A stretch of DNA of 33,032 nucleotides, taken from assembly GCA_002491565.1 (NCBI GenBank), contig DKWE01000112.1, positions 1,623 through 34,654 of the forward strand. Direction: 5' to 3'. The notes beneath the pieces were generated by a model. It did not search any database. It saw only the letters and a list, made by a program, of their open reading frames with translations, and was not told the DNA's origin. Position 1 is the stretch's first letter. Every line of letters starts with the position of its first letter. The DNA comes from Lachnospiraceae bacterium UBA7160. Its GTDB lineage: Bacteria > Bacillota > Clostridia > Lachnospirales > Lachnospiraceae. The translations under genes were made by a program, and so were the position numbers. This document shows positions 23,839 through 32,644 of this stretch, in pieces.

Positions 23839-24819
23839 TTATTTTTTTAATTTTTCAAATAAATCCGCAAATAAATTATCTCTCTTGATATAGTATACAT
23901 ATTTTATAAAATGTCTGCGGTCATCAAACGCATATCGATTGTCATACTCCGGAATCGGGCTGTGTATCAGGCAGTCCTTCATGAAGTCGCCGTCCAACAG
24001 CCACGCCACCGCCGTCACATCCCAGATGGCACGCGTCCATGTTGAGCCTCCATAATATATTGCAGCCTCCTTTGTCGTCACATCCACAAGATAGTCACAA
24101 AGCTTATTCCTGCCTCTCAGGTGATACTCAAGCTCCGGACCACTGATAGTAAATGCGGAAACCACACCCATGCACGGCAGTTGTACCAGCGGGACACCGC
24201 AACCGAATACGATCCTCGCTCCGGCAACATCCTGAAACAGGTTAAATTCCTTGTTATCCGGCCAGTGAATTGCCTGTCCGCCAAGCCAGATAACTACGAT
24301 GCGGTTTGTAATTTCCGGGTTCAGCAAAATAGCTGACGCTACGTTTGTAATCGCAGCAATTGCAATTACATACAGCGGATGCTCTTCTGTATAGTTCATT
24401 GCCCGCTCCGCCAGATCTTTTGCTGCGTCCGAGATGACCGGCTCCTCCTCCGACGGCATATACTGCGTAGATCCGCGATATACTAGGGATTTCAGATCTT
24501 CCCGCTCCATCAGTGTCAGCACATTCAGAATTTCCTGATAGCTCTTCTCCATTCCGTCTGCCGGACCCTCTGATTTTTCATTGTAGTACGGCGCTGCATA
24601 GATTGCCTGCAGGTTGAGCTTGTCATCCGATTTAATCAAATAAGCAAGCGCATACTGATCATCAATCTCATTATAGGTATCGGTATCCAGTACCACATCT
24701 ACCTTTCCCTTCGGCTTTTCCAGCCGCCTGATCAGACGTGCAGGATCCGCCGGAAGCTTTGGGTCCGGTGGATTGATAAACGTGTCCTCGATCTCCCTGA
24801 TTTTTTTCTCATTGTCCAT
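23839..24819 (-). CDS. Nucleoside hydrolase (inosine-uridine preferring type)
   Basis: It hydrolyses the N-glycosidic bond of ribonucleosides, releasing base and ribose. The 326-residue protein carries the family metal motif VVLDTDTYNEIDDQYAL (about 42-58) after an unusual ~38-residue lead. Later it has YVIAIAAITNVASAILLNPEI, VIWLGGQAIHWPDNKEFNLFQD and a C-terminal region (STWTRAIWDVTAVAWLL) that places the usual Asp for the metal site. AGGAGGAG-like bases precede the ATG. It sits between the kinase and ATPase genes of module 2, an odd position. A link to peptide resistance is not evident, and purine versus pyrimidine preference is unclear. Confidence 0.87.
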   Translation of the reverse strand: MDNEKKIREIEDTFINPPDPKLPADPARLIRRLEKPKGKVDVVLDTDTYNEIDDQYALAYLIKSDDKLNLQAIYAAPYYNEKSEGPADGMEKSYQEILNVLTLMEREDLKSLVYRGSTQYMPSEEEPVISDAAKDLAERAMNYTEEHPLYVIAIAAITNVASAILLNPEITNRIVVIWLGGQAIHWPDNKEFNLFQDVAGARIVFGCGVPLVQLPCMGVVSAFTISGPELEYHLRGRNKLCDYLVDVTTKEAAIYYGGSTWTRAIWDVTAVAWLLDGDFMKDCLIHSPIPEYDNRYAFDDRRHFIKYVYYIKRDNLFADLFEKLKK

Positions 24820-24900
24820 GACTCTCCTCCTAACATTAATGTCGTTTTACATGTCTCTTTTGGTTGCTTTCAAAGTGGTTTGTCAACTATACCGTTCTCC

Positions 24901-26073
24901 TTATACATCCATCAGATAATCCGTAAGATCACAAAAACGCAGCGCAAACCGCGTTCCCTTCCCTTCCTCCGAAAATGCCTCTACCTGAATATGCAGCAGC
25001 CCCGCAGTCTTTTTCACGAAATACAGTCCCATCCCTGTGGAGCGGTAGTCACCGCTCCGCAAAGCTTTTCCCACATAGCCGCGCTCGAAAATGCAGGGCA
25101 GATCCTCCGGTGATATCCCGATCCCGTTGTCTTCAACGGACAGACAGACATCCCCGTCCGGCTCCGCCACGGCGCAAAATGACAGCTTCGGTGACTCTGC
25201 CTCTGCACCCAATGACTGCTCCGCCGCTTCTGTCACTGCTCCAAATGACTGCTTCGCCGGCTCTTCTCCGCCCTTCCGGTACTTGATTGCATTGGCAATC
25301 AGCTGATCCAACAAATACACCAGCCATCTCTGGTCACTGTACACCCAGTTCTCTCCCAACTCCAGCTTCACTTCCATCCCCGCCTGGATCATTTCCCAGG
25401 ACCGGTTTTTCACCGACTCACGGACCACATCGGAAAGCAAAAGCTTCTTAAAGTGTACATCATGCTCCGGCCGCTGCAGCTTGCTTCCCATCATGACCGC
25501 GTGCACCTGCGATTCCAGACGCACGATGCAGTCCTGCATTTCCCGCTGCAGTGCAGTATCTGTATTTCGCTCATTCATCAGCCGCAGTGCGGCAAGCGGC
25601 AGCTTCGCCTCGTGTGACCATCGCGCAATATAGTCGGAGAGCTCCTCCAGTTCCTCCACACGCCTGGAAAGCTCCAGCTCCTGCTCCGCGCGTTCCCTCT
25701 GGATGTATTCCCCCGCACGGCTTCCAAAGAAGTGCTCCTCCTCTTCGCTGGTAAGTGCCCTTCCGAAGCAGATCCGCTTTCCGAGCTTCCGCCACCGGTG
25801 CAGATCCACCACAAGGGCAGCTCCGGCAATCCCCGCCAGCAGCAAATTCAGATAAACCAGATCTGCGCCATACAGCTGTGTCGCACAAAAAACACCCAGG
25901 TACAGGTTGAGAAACAGCAGCATTCCGCACGCTGCAAGGATTGGCAGTGCGCGTGCGCGTAAATAGTGAACACACCGTTTTGTGGCAGCATCTTCCCGCC
26001 CTTCTTTCCCGACATATTTTTCCACAGCTGCGCCCCCATCCTTTCCGGCACCAGTTCCTATTCGCCATAACAA
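24901..26073 (-). CDS. Bce-type sensor histidine kinase (module 2)
   Basis: The 390-residue kinase has two membrane segments (about 43-62 and 70-90) and a tiny outside loop, as in BceS. The His box is IARWSHEAKLPLAALRLM (His154), less usual than the common HEIKTP. ATPase motifs are LIANAIKYRKG (N box), VEDNGIGISPEDLP (G1) and YRSTGMGLYFVKK (G2). Between N and G1 boxes are ~33 extra residues from a 33-bp tandem repeat. I take TTG at 26073 as start (GGGAG 9 bases before). A GTG at 26025 with GGGGG upstream is an alternative. It follows its regulator by 62 bp. Confidence 0.9.
   Translation of the reverse strand: MLWRIGTGAGKDGGAAVEKYVGKEGREDAATKRCVHYLRARALPILAACGMLLFLNLYLGVFCATQLYGADLVYLNLLLAGIAGAALVVDLHRWRKLGKRICFGRALTSEEEEHFFGSRAGEYIQRERAEQELELSRRVEELEELSDYIARWSHEAKLPLAALRLMNERNTDTALQREMQDCIVRLESQVHAVMMGSKLQRPEHDVHFKKLLLSDVVRESVKNRSWEMIQAGMEVKLELGENWVYSDQRWLVYLLDQLIANAIKYRKGGEEPAKQSFGAVTEAAEQSLGAEAESPKLSFCAVAEPDGDVCLSVEDNGIGISPEDLPCIFERGYVGKALRSGDYRSTGMGLYFVKKTAGLLHIQVEAFSEEGKGTRFALRFCDLTDYLMDV
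25178..25276 (-). repeat. 33-bp in-frame minisatellite in the kinase gene
   Basis: The word AATGAC recurs on the plus strand at 25178, 25211 and 25244, exactly 33 bp apart, with similar flanks. It encodes three diverged 11-residue units (KQSFGAV, EQSLGAE, KLSFCAV cores) inserted in a loop of the ATPase domain. Confidence 0.88.
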
Positions 26074-26135
26074 TCACTGGACTCCCGTCCGCTCATTATG
26101 GGCTACTGCTCACAGACAGCCGTGAACAGCAGCCA

Positions 26136-26813
26136 TTATGGCAAGTAATACCCCTGCCCCTTCTTCGTCCGGATACAGTCCACGTTCCCGCCCGTCCCCT
26201 CATGAATCTTAGCCCGGAGCCTGGATACCAGCACGGTCAGCGAAGCGTCCGTCACGTAATCATCCGTATTCCACAGCTGCTGCATCAGAGTATCGCGCGT
26301 GACGACCTTCCCCCGGTGATCTGCGAGCAGACTAAACACTTTATTTTCCGATTTTGTCATTTCAATCAGGATCTCTCCCCGGTATACGAGCTGCCCCTGG
26401 CCGCGGTCATAAATCAAATTCTCCGCAACTGCCTCCCGGTCCGACTGCACATACTCATAGGAACGCCTCAGCAGCGCCCGGATCTTCACCAGTAACAGCT
26501 CCGGATCAAACGGTTTCTCCACGTAATCATCCCCGCCTGAGACCATTGCCATCACTTTATCCGCGTTCTGGTCGCGGCTCGACAGAAACAGCACCGGGAC
26601 ATGTGAAGTCTCCCGAATCTTGCTGCACCAGTAAAAGCCGTCGTAGGATGGCAAATTGATATCCATCAGTACCAGATCCGGCCTGCACTGTCTGCATGCG
26701 AGATCCACCGCATCAAAGCGCTTCAGGCACAGAGCCTCAAATCCCCATTTCTCACACAGCCTCCCAATCTCCCGCGCCAGCAGCAAATCATCTTCTACAA
26801 TCATTAGTTTCAT
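26136..26813 (-). CDS. OmpR-type response regulator of the Bce family (module 2)
   Basis: The 225-residue regulator has a receiver with VEDD, Asp51 in LVLMDINLP, a Ser in FLSSRD and Lys in YVEKPFDPELL. The winged helix has MTKSENKVFSLLADHRGKVVTRDTLMQQLW and VSRLRAKIHEGTGGNVDCIRTKKGQGYYL. I chose MKLMIVEDD (26813) because GGAG lies 6 bases before it. Upstream a TACAAT-like -10 (near 26880) could serve it. It should regulate the module 2 transporter. Confidence 0.94.
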   Translation of the reverse strand: MKLMIVEDDLLLAREIGRLCEKWGFEALCLKRFDAVDLACRQCRPDLVLMDINLPSYDGFYWCSKIRETSHVPVLFLSSRDQNADKVMAMVSGGDDYVEKPFDPELLLVKIRALLRRSYEYVQSDREAVAENLIYDRGQGQLVYRGEILIEMTKSENKVFSLLADHRGKVVTRDTLMQQLWNTDDYVTDASLTVLVSRLRAKIHEGTGGNVDCIRTKKGQGYYLP

Positions 26814-26964
26814 AACACTCTCCATCCTTTCCCGGCTGTCTGTTGCAATCATGCCCGTGTTAGCAGGCAGATACCTTTATTGTACACATTCTGACCCGCT
26901 CTGAACAGGCTAAAACAGCTACCTTGCAAAAATGTTAGGATGGTGTGCTGCCGCTTAGAGATGC

Positions 26965-26996
26965 AAAATCCGGGTACTGACAACCAGTACCCGGAT
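26965..26996 (-). terminator. Probable terminator after tRNA-Ala
   Basis: A 12-bp perfect stem (ATCCGGGTACTG / CAGTACCCGGAT, 5-base loop, 26968-26996) is followed on the minus strand by a short T-run (TTTT). It lies 11 bp past the tRNA 3' end. The T-run is weak, so processing rather than termination is possible. Confidence 0.65.
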
Positions 26997-27007
26997 CTAC
27001 GAAAACG

Positions 27008-27080
27008 TGGAGCATATGGGATTCGAACCCACGGCCTCTACAATGCGAATGTAGCGCGCTCCCAACTGCGCTAATGCCCC
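27008..27080 (-). tRNA. tRNA-Ala (anticodon CGC)
   Basis: The 73-base cloverleaf is complete: acceptor GGGGCAT/ATGCTCC with one G-U pair, D arm GCGC/GCGC, anticodon stem CTACA/TGTAG around TTCGCAT, T arm GTGGG-TTCGAAT-CCCAT and discriminator A. The anticodon CGC reads GCG. The terminal CCA is not encoded. A -10-like TATATT lies 11 bp upstream. Confidence 0.95.
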
Positions 27081-27202
27081 ATCGCCTTTTAATATACCAC
27101 ATCTTTCCTAAAAATGGAAGAGGAAATTTAAAAAATTTTCATTTAAGCCACAAGTTCAGCCGCAGGCTCATTGGCGACCGGTTGTTACCAGGCAAGCTAT
27201 TT

Positions 27203-27979
27203 TTACCTCAGCTGCGGCCTCCTCAACACCGGATACTCGATCCTGTGAAGCTTCAGCTCCTCGCACCACTTCAGGGCAATCTTCTCTGACCCCCTGTCAC
27301 ATACCATGTCCGGTGAGTGGGCATCGCACCCGATGATGACATCGCAGCCGTGCTGTGCGGCTATCTCAAAGAAATCGCGCCTTGGATAGTTCCGCCCGTC
27401 GCGCATACCAAGTAAATTGATCTCCAGCGGAATAGAAAGCTGCGCCGCCCGGTCACACAGCTTATGGGCCGCCTCCTCAAAATACTGCTGCTCTCCGAAA
27501 AAATTAAAAAGCTCCGGGTGCGCCACATAGGTAAAGCAGCCTGTCTCCATCGCCTCGATCACCTGGTTCACATACTGCATAAAGCTGTCATTCCCATAGT
27601 GCGGCGCTCCGCTGTAGTCCCCTTCTACCTCATTTCCAAGGCAATGCTGCCCAAGAATAATATAATCGACCGGATACTGCTCATAGAACCGGATCAGCTT
27701 TTCAAAAAAGCGCGGATAATACTCTGTCTCAAACCCAAGCCTGATGTCAATGTCATCCTGATATTCTCTCCGCATGGCAAGGATAGAATCTACATACCCC
27801 TCTGCCTCTTCCGGCCGCATCCGAAAGGTGGAATAATAATCTCCCTCGAAGAAATATGGGCTGTGATCCGAAAATCCCAGTACCTTCAATCCGCTCTCTA
27901 TCGCCTGCTCCACGTATGCCCTGTCACTGCCGCTGGCATGACGGCAACGCGTGGTATGGGTATGAAAATTTGTCTCCAT
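27203..27979 (-). CDS. PHP-domain histidinol-phosphatase (HisJ-like)
   Basis: The 258-residue protein has the PHP metal set: NFHTHTTRCRHA (His5, His7), LGFSDHSPYFFEG, a Glu in GFETEYYP, ILGQHCLG, YVAHPELFNFFG and VIIGCDAHSPDMV. This order and length fit HisJ-type histidinol-phosphatases of Firmicutes. No other his genes are near, so another phosphate ester is possible. METNFHTH is the start, with GAGGAGG 9 bases upstream. It has its own promoter (28041-28069). Confidence 0.87.
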   Translation of the reverse strand: METNFHTHTTRCRHASGSDRAYVEQAIESGLKVLGFSDHSPYFFEGDYYSTFRMRPEEAEGYVDSILAMRREYQDDIDIRLGFETEYYPRFFEKLIRFYEQYPVDYIILGQHCLGNEVEGDYSGAPHYGNDSFMQYVNQVIEAMETGCFTYVAHPELFNFFGEQQYFEEAAHKLCDRAAQLSIPLEINLLGMRDGRNYPRRDFFEIAAQHGCDVIIGCDAHSPDMVCDRGSEKIALKWCEELKLHRIEYPVLRRPQLR

Positions 27980-28040
27980 ATAAAAACGCCTCCTCAATTC
28001 CAAAAACATGCTCTGCAATACTTATCATCCAGACTCCGCC

Positions 28041-28069
28041 ATCATACCACATCCCAATGCCGCGGTCAA
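28041..28069 (-). promoter_or_regulatory. Promoter of the HisJ-like gene
   Basis: On the minus strand TTGACC (28064-28069) and TATGAT (28041-28046) are exactly 17 bp apart, 60-90 bp before the start. This makes the gene independent of the riboswitch operon upstream. Confidence 0.7.
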
Positions 28070-28124
28070 AGGGTTCTTCCCCCTTAAAAAGTAATATTGT
28101 TGTTTTTATTTACAATCTGGTCTG

Positions 28125-29273
28125 TCAACCAGTCTGATTGGCATACTCCGCATCCTGATTTTTCATCGGTAAGGAAGTTGAGTGAGTGCCACAGAAGTCC
28201 TGCAGATTCCTCCGGATCTGTGCCTGCATCGCTTCCAGTGATACGCCTCTTGCTTCCGCAAGAAATTCCATATTTTTCCGAAGCACCAGCGGAACCTCCC
28301 TGATATCCCAGCGCTCCTTGCCGCAGGCCCACGCAACAGCCGATACCCCGTCCGTCTCCAGAAAGATGCGGTCATCCGGAATCCGCCGGAGCATATGCCG
28401 GTACAGCTCTGCCGGAGCCCGGTCAGGCGGGAGCGGTCCGGAAGCCAGGCAGTTTGCTGCAAAATCCGGTCCCAGCGTAAAATAACAGCCCTGTTCCAAA
28501 AATTTCTCAAAAGTCTTGATATCGCCGGAATACCAGTGCACACAGATTTTCCCTGTAAAGCCGCGCACCAGCTCTGCGATCGTCTGCTCCTGCCCCTTCG
28601 TATGCAGGATCACTGGCTTGCCAAGCGTTTCTGCGATCTCCAGCTGACGGCGAAACACCTCCTCCTGCGTCAAAAGCGGCACTTCACACCAGACAGAATC
28701 CATCCCGATCTCTCCTACGGCATCACATGCCCGGAAACACTCCATCCACTCCTCCGGATCATAGCTGTCACTGTGCCAGGGATGAATACCGAAGCTGACA
28801 TGCAGCATGCTCTCATCTGGCAACAGGCTGCTTTCTCCGTATGGCAGCCCTTCTTTTCCGGGCGGCAGTCCTGTCTCTTCTCCCGGCAATCCGGTTTTCC
28901 AACCCCATGATAGATTGTCCTCGCGAAGCCGCTGCATGAACTCCCATTCCCCAGGTGTCCCACAGCTGAAAAAGGTGCCGATTCCTTCCCTCCTGCGAAA
29001 CGCAAGCTCTGCCAGAGCTGCCTGTACTTTTTTTTCATCCGCACATGCCCCCGCCTCGCTGCGCATCACTCCCATCTCTTTCTTCCCAGACGGTTGCCCC
29101 TGGCTCTCCTGTATATTTCTCTGCCCTCTATCCCTTATCGAAGCAGGACTCTGACTGGGTCCGCCTGAATCTTCCTCCTGCAGACTCCCTTTCAGGCCAG
29201 GTCCCCTCAGACTTTCCGCTTCCCAGCCCTCCATCAAACATGCCAGGTGCGCATGCATATCCAATAACCGCAT
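28125..29273 (-). CDS. TatD-family metal-dependent hydrolase with low-complexity insertions
   Basis: TatD motifs occur in order: LLDMHAHL (His7, His9), VGEIGMDSVW (metal Glu), VILHTKG, ICVHWYSGD and IFLETDG (Asp). The family includes 3'-5' DNases and other hydrolases. At 382 residues it is ~120 longer than normal. Extra parts are a Gly/Ser/Gln-rich stretch at about 20-85 and a 7-residue repeat (GLPGEET, GLPPGKE, GLPYGES, SLLPDES). MRLLDMHAHL is the start because GGAGG lies 8 bases upstream. It follows the ATPase by 53 bp, so it is probably in the TPP-controlled operon, perhaps by chance. Confidence 0.82.
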   Translation of the reverse strand: MRLLDMHAHLACLMEGWEAESLRGPGLKGSLQEEDSGGPSQSPASIRDRGQRNIQESQGQPSGKKEMGVMRSEAGACADEKKVQAALAELAFRRREGIGTFFSCGTPGEWEFMQRLREDNLSWGWKTGLPGEETGLPPGKEGLPYGESSLLPDESMLHVSFGIHPWHSDSYDPEEWMECFRACDAVGEIGMDSVWCEVPLLTQEEVFRRQLEIAETLGKPVILHTKGQEQTIAELVRGFTGKICVHWYSGDIKTFEKFLEQGCYFTLGPDFAANCLASGPLPPDRAPAELYRHMLRRIPDDRIFLETDGVSAVAWACGKERWDIREVPLVLRKNMEFLAEARGVSLEAMQAQIRRNLQDFCGTHSTSLPMKNQDAEYANQTG

Positions 29274-29326
29274 ATCCCCTTCCTCCATACTATTCCTGCC
29301 CCGGGTAATGCGGAGCCACCATTTTG

Positions 29327-30091
29327 TCATTTCACGCAGAAGTTTGTCTGTAAATTCCCTTTTGTTTTCCTCTTTATAATCCTGTGGATCCGCGCCCGCA
29401 GCGCCCCCTGCTCATACAGCCACTCCCGTGTGCGGTTCATTTCCGTCACTGTGATCTCCTCCCGGATCCCTTCTCCCGGCGCACCGAGAATCAGGATCCG
29501 GTCGGAAAGGTAAATCGCCTCGTCTGTATCATGAGTAACCAGCAGAATTGTTTTCTTCATGCTGCTGCACAGTTCCCTCAGCCAGTCTTGCATATCGCTT
29601 CTCGTGATCACATCGAGCGCGCCGAACGGCTCATCAAGCAAATAGATTTCTGCCTCACACAAGGTCGTCCGCAGAAAAGCCGCCCGCTGACGCATCCCGC
29701 CGGAGAGCTCCCCAGGATATTTGTTTTCGCACCCTGCCAGTCCAAAGCGCGCCAGCTGCCTGCGCGCCTGCTCCCGCATCGCTTCCCTGCAGTGATGAAT
29801 TTCCCCATACAGACATACATTATCCAGAATCGTTTTCCACGGAAACAGCAGGTCGTTCTGCGGCATATAGGCAAACTGGCTGGTCACGCCCGTCGTCTGC
29901 CTCCCATCGATCAGAATCCGCCCGCTTTCCGGCTGCAAAATCCCTGCGAGTACATTCAGCAGCGTAGATTTCCCGCAGCCGGAGGGTCCGAGAATACTGA
30001 TAAATTCTCCGTCCTGCACCGCAAATGAAAGATCCCTGATAATTTTCTTATCTGTATACGAAAAATTCAAATTCTCAACTGCAAGCTTCAT
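29327..30091 (-). CDS. ABC transporter ATPase of the TPP-controlled importer (ThiZ-like)
   Basis: The 254-residue SsuB/TauB-type ATPase has Walker A GPSGCGKST (34-42 approx), Q-loop AYMPQNDLLFPW, signature LSGGMRQR, Walker B IYLLDEPFGALD and H-loop LVTHDTDEA. It energises the permease at 31588-32388. AGAGG precedes the ATG. It lies 245 bp after the binding-protein gene. That gap shows no gene. Confidence 0.93.
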   Translation of the reverse strand: MKLAVENLNFSYTDKKIIRDLSFAVQDGEFISILGPSGCGKSTLLNVLAGILQPESGRILIDGRQTTGVTSQFAYMPQNDLLFPWKTILDNVCLYGEIHHCREAMREQARRQLARFGLAGCENKYPGELSGGMRQRAAFLRTTLCEAEIYLLDEPFGALDVITRSDMQDWLRELCSSMKKTILLVTHDTDEAIYLSDRILILGAPGEGIREEITVTEMNRTREWLYEQGALRARIHRIIKRKTKGNLQTNFCVK

Positions 30092-30336
30092 ATTTTCCTC
30101 TCATTCCAATCGTAATTGTGCCTGCATCGGAAGGATTCTCACAAAGCAACCGCTTTCTCTTATGCCCTTGCTCATCCGCACGGAGCCCTGTGTCCCGATA
30201 CCCCAATTCACCAATCGCTGTACTTCGAATCATACAACAATCGTGATATGCCGACCTGCCTCGGCAAAAGCAAACAGCATTGCCTGCCTTGCCTCTTTTC
30301 TGCGCAATCGAAAGCCAGCAATGCTGCCTGATTTTC

Positions 30337-31323
30337 TTATTGCGCCAGGAACTCGTTCGTATAACAGTCCGCCGCCGGAAGCGCCTCTTCGATCACTCCA
30401 TACTCCTGCAGAAACGCCGCGTAATTATCCCATACCTCATCCTTCATCACACCCCAGGTCTCGGTATCCTCCATAAATTTATCTGCAAGATACTCCTGGG
30501 ACTTTTTCAGCATCTCGATATCATAATCAGGCGCGTGACCGAGCAGGATCTCCGCCGCGGCATCCGGGTCTGCTATCGTATCTGCATACCCCTTCGCAGT
30601 TGCGCGCAGGAAAGCAGAAACCATCTCCGGATCCTCCTCCAGCACCGCATCCGATGCAATGATCACCGGTGTGTAATAGTCCAGACGCTCATCCAGATCC
30701 CTGCACGCCATATAGTTCAGGGCAACCCCGTTCATCTCCGCCATGACGCTGTCCCAGCCTTCAAAGAACCACATCAGATCACAACTTTTCCCCAGCGCTT
30801 CAAAGCCTGAGCCATCAGAAATCACCATCCCAAGCTTTGAAAAATCCGCCCCGGCCTGCGTCATGCACGCTTCCAGAACTGCGGATTCTCCCGGTCCGCC
30901 CCAGCCTGCGTACGTCTTTCCCTCAAAATCCGCCGGGGAAACAATTCCGCTGTCAGCAAGACTCACAAACCCGGAGGTATTGTGCTGAATGATCGCAGCA
31001 ATTGCCTTGATTGGAAGCGGGTCCTGCGCCGTCAGCGCAATCGTCACATCCTCCTGATAGCTGATACCGAAAGTACCCTTCTGCTGTGCAACCAGCGTCG
31101 CCGTCGCGCCGTCCGTCGGCTCAATAATCTCGACATCCAGCCCTTCTTCCTCATAATACCCTTTATCCAGAGCTACATACATGCCAGTGTGATTTGTGTT
31201 CGGTACATAGTCCAGAATCACAGTCACTTTTTTTGTCTCTTCCGCTCCGGACGTCATCGTCATCCCAAATGCCATTGCTGCTGCGGCAAGCAGTGCCGCA
31301 CTTCTTTTCCATAATTTTTTCAT
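30337..31323 (-). CDS. THI5/NMT1-type substrate-binding protein (ThiY-like)
   Basis: It probably binds a thiamine pyrimidine precursor such as HMP or formylaminopyrimidine outside the membrane. The 328-residue protein has a cleavable signal (KKLWKRSAALLAAAAMAFGM) without a lipobox Cys, unusual for a Gram-positive binding protein. The mature start KKVTVILDYVPNTNHTGMYVALDKGYYEEEGLDVEI is the classic NMT1 pattern, then QEDVTIAL and GGPGESAVLEACM. The start at 31323 is set by AAGGAGG 6 bases upstream. The longer frame has no such site. The riboswitch supports a thiamine role. Confidence 0.9.
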   Translation of the reverse strand: MKKLWKRSAALLAAAAMAFGMTMTSGAEETKKVTVILDYVPNTNHTGMYVALDKGYYEEEGLDVEIIEPTDGATATLVAQQKGTFGISYQEDVTIALTAQDPLPIKAIAAIIQHNTSGFVSLADSGIVSPADFEGKTYAGWGGPGESAVLEACMTQAGADFSKLGMVISDGSGFEALGKSCDLMWFFEGWDSVMAEMNGVALNYMACRDLDERLDYYTPVIIASDAVLEEDPEMVSAFLRATAKGYADTIADPDAAAEILLGHAPDYDIEMLKKSQEYLADKFMEDTETWGVMKDEVWDNYAAFLQEYGVIEEALPAADCYTNEFLAQ

Positions 31324-31587
31324 AGCTTTCCTCCTTTTTCGGACAGATACCGCCGTTCGGCTCATTGTACAGACAACCGCCGCTTCATACGATATCTCTG
31401 TTGCAGGCATCCGCTGCTGTATCCCTGACTTCGCAGGCAGCAGCTGCCACTATGCATCCTATGTGATTTATAACACAGCCATTGCACATGGATCGCGCGA
31501 ACTTCCCTGCACTTCTGACTGTTGCTACCAAAATTGTAACCGTTCAGCGGCCAGGCAAATTCCATAGCTTTCGCTTTCCCGGTCCTC

Positions 31588-32388
31588 CTATGCCTGCTTT
31601 CTTCGCCCGCTCCTTCCCGCTGATGGCAGCACCGCATACCCGAACAGCTTCACCAGCCCGTTCATCAGCAGACTGAGCAGAATAATCATCAGCACACAGG
31701 CAAATACCTTATCCAACATGTAGCCATTTTTCGCACGGATCAGATAGTAGCCAAGCCCGCTCTGCGATGCGATCCACTCCCCTACCACAGCGCCGCTGAT
31801 GCTGTAAGTGGCAGCCACTTTCAGCCCGGAAAGCAGAGAAATCATAGCCGCCGGAATCTTCACAATCCGGTAAAGCTGCAGTCTTGACCCGCCATAGGTG
31901 CGGACCAGATTCAGATACCCCTCATCCATCTCTCCAAGTCCGTCGCTGAAGCTGACGACAATCGGGAAGAAACACATCAGTACAACCGTCAGAATCTTCG
32001 GCGCATATCCGAATCCCATATAAATAATAAAAATTGGAGCTAAAACGATAACCGGCACCGTCTGTGTCACAACCAGAATCGGATAAATGCATTTGCGGAA
32101 GGTCGGCATTGCGTCGATCAGCACGCCGATCAAAATCCCGATCACAAAAGAAATCGCCATCCCCACAAGTGCCTCCATGACCGTGACATACGCGTGATAG
32201 GCCAGCGTCGGAAACTCCAGCACAAAGGTTTTCAGCATATCACTCGGCGCGGGCAGCACATACAGCGGAATCCCTGCCAGCTGCACAATCAGCTCCCACA
32301 GAAGCAGCAGCGCGGCAATCACCAGGGCCGGCGCCGCGCCTGTGATGCCCGCCCCTATCCGTCTGCTCCTGCGCAATTTTCTGTTCAT
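31588..32388 (-). CDS. ABC transporter permease of the TPP-controlled importer (ThiX-like)
   Basis: The 266-residue SsuC/TauC-type permease has six predicted membrane segments (ALVIAALLLLWELIVQLAG through ACVLMIILLSLLMNGLVKL) and the binding-protein-dependent EAA-like loop around YLNLVRTYGGSRLQLYRIVKIPAAM. It is the first gene after the TPP riboswitch. A purine-rich site (GGAAAGGAAGGA) precedes the ATG. The 264 bp to the next gene shows no other ORF. Confidence 0.93.
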   Translation of the reverse strand: MNRKLRRSRRIGAGITGAAPALVIAALLLLWELIVQLAGIPLYVLPAPSDMLKTFVLEFPTLAYHAYVTVMEALVGMAISFVIGILIGVLIDAMPTFRKCIYPILVVTQTVPVIVLAPIFIIYMGFGYAPKILTVVLMCFFPIVVSFSDGLGEMDEGYLNLVRTYGGSRLQLYRIVKIPAAMISLLSGLKVAATYSISGAVVGEWIASQSGLGYYLIRAKNGYMLDKVFACVLMIILLSLLMNGLVKLFGYAVLPSAGRSGRRKQA

Positions 32389-32457
32389 ACCGCCATCCTT
32401 CCTTTCCAGCGTACTGCCTCATTCATATTTCGTGTAACACCAATACAAATACAGAAT

Positions 32458-32480
32458 AAAAAAACCGGCATTTCTGCCGG
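32458..32480 (-). terminator. Intrinsic terminator of the TPP riboswitch leader
   Basis: The stem CCGGCA/TGCCGG with a 4-base loop (GAAA) is followed by seven T on the minus strand. It lies between the aptamer and the permease gene, so TPP binding probably ends transcription here. Confidence 0.9.
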
Positions 32481-32514
32481 CCAAAAAAATACGGTATACG
32501 AACGAAGTCCCTTC

Positions 32515-32613
32515 GATACTGTCTATTTCCCTGCGCCAGCATTATCTGTATCAGGTTCAAAGGGTCAAAACCGTACGGTTTACTCTCAGGCCACAAAGCC
32601 TCCCCCATGTATC
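32515..32613 (-). ncRNA. TPP riboswitch (THI element)
   Basis: The minus strand has the conserved core: GGGGGAGGC, a stem AGGC/GCCT, CTGAGA, an extra ACCGTACGGT stem, ACCC-TTTGAACCTGAT, then GATAATGCTGGCGCAGGGAA. GATAC/GTATC at the ends can form P1. It senses thiamine pyrophosphate. A terminator lies 35 bp downstream. Confidence 0.95.
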
Positions 32614-32644
32614 TTGCCGCAGGCATTCCCGCCTGCTCTTCGCC

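Noticed and set aside
27203..28018. HisJ-like gene as last member of the TPP operon
   Set aside because: A good promoter with 17-bp spacing lies between it and the TatD-like gene, so independent expression is more likely.
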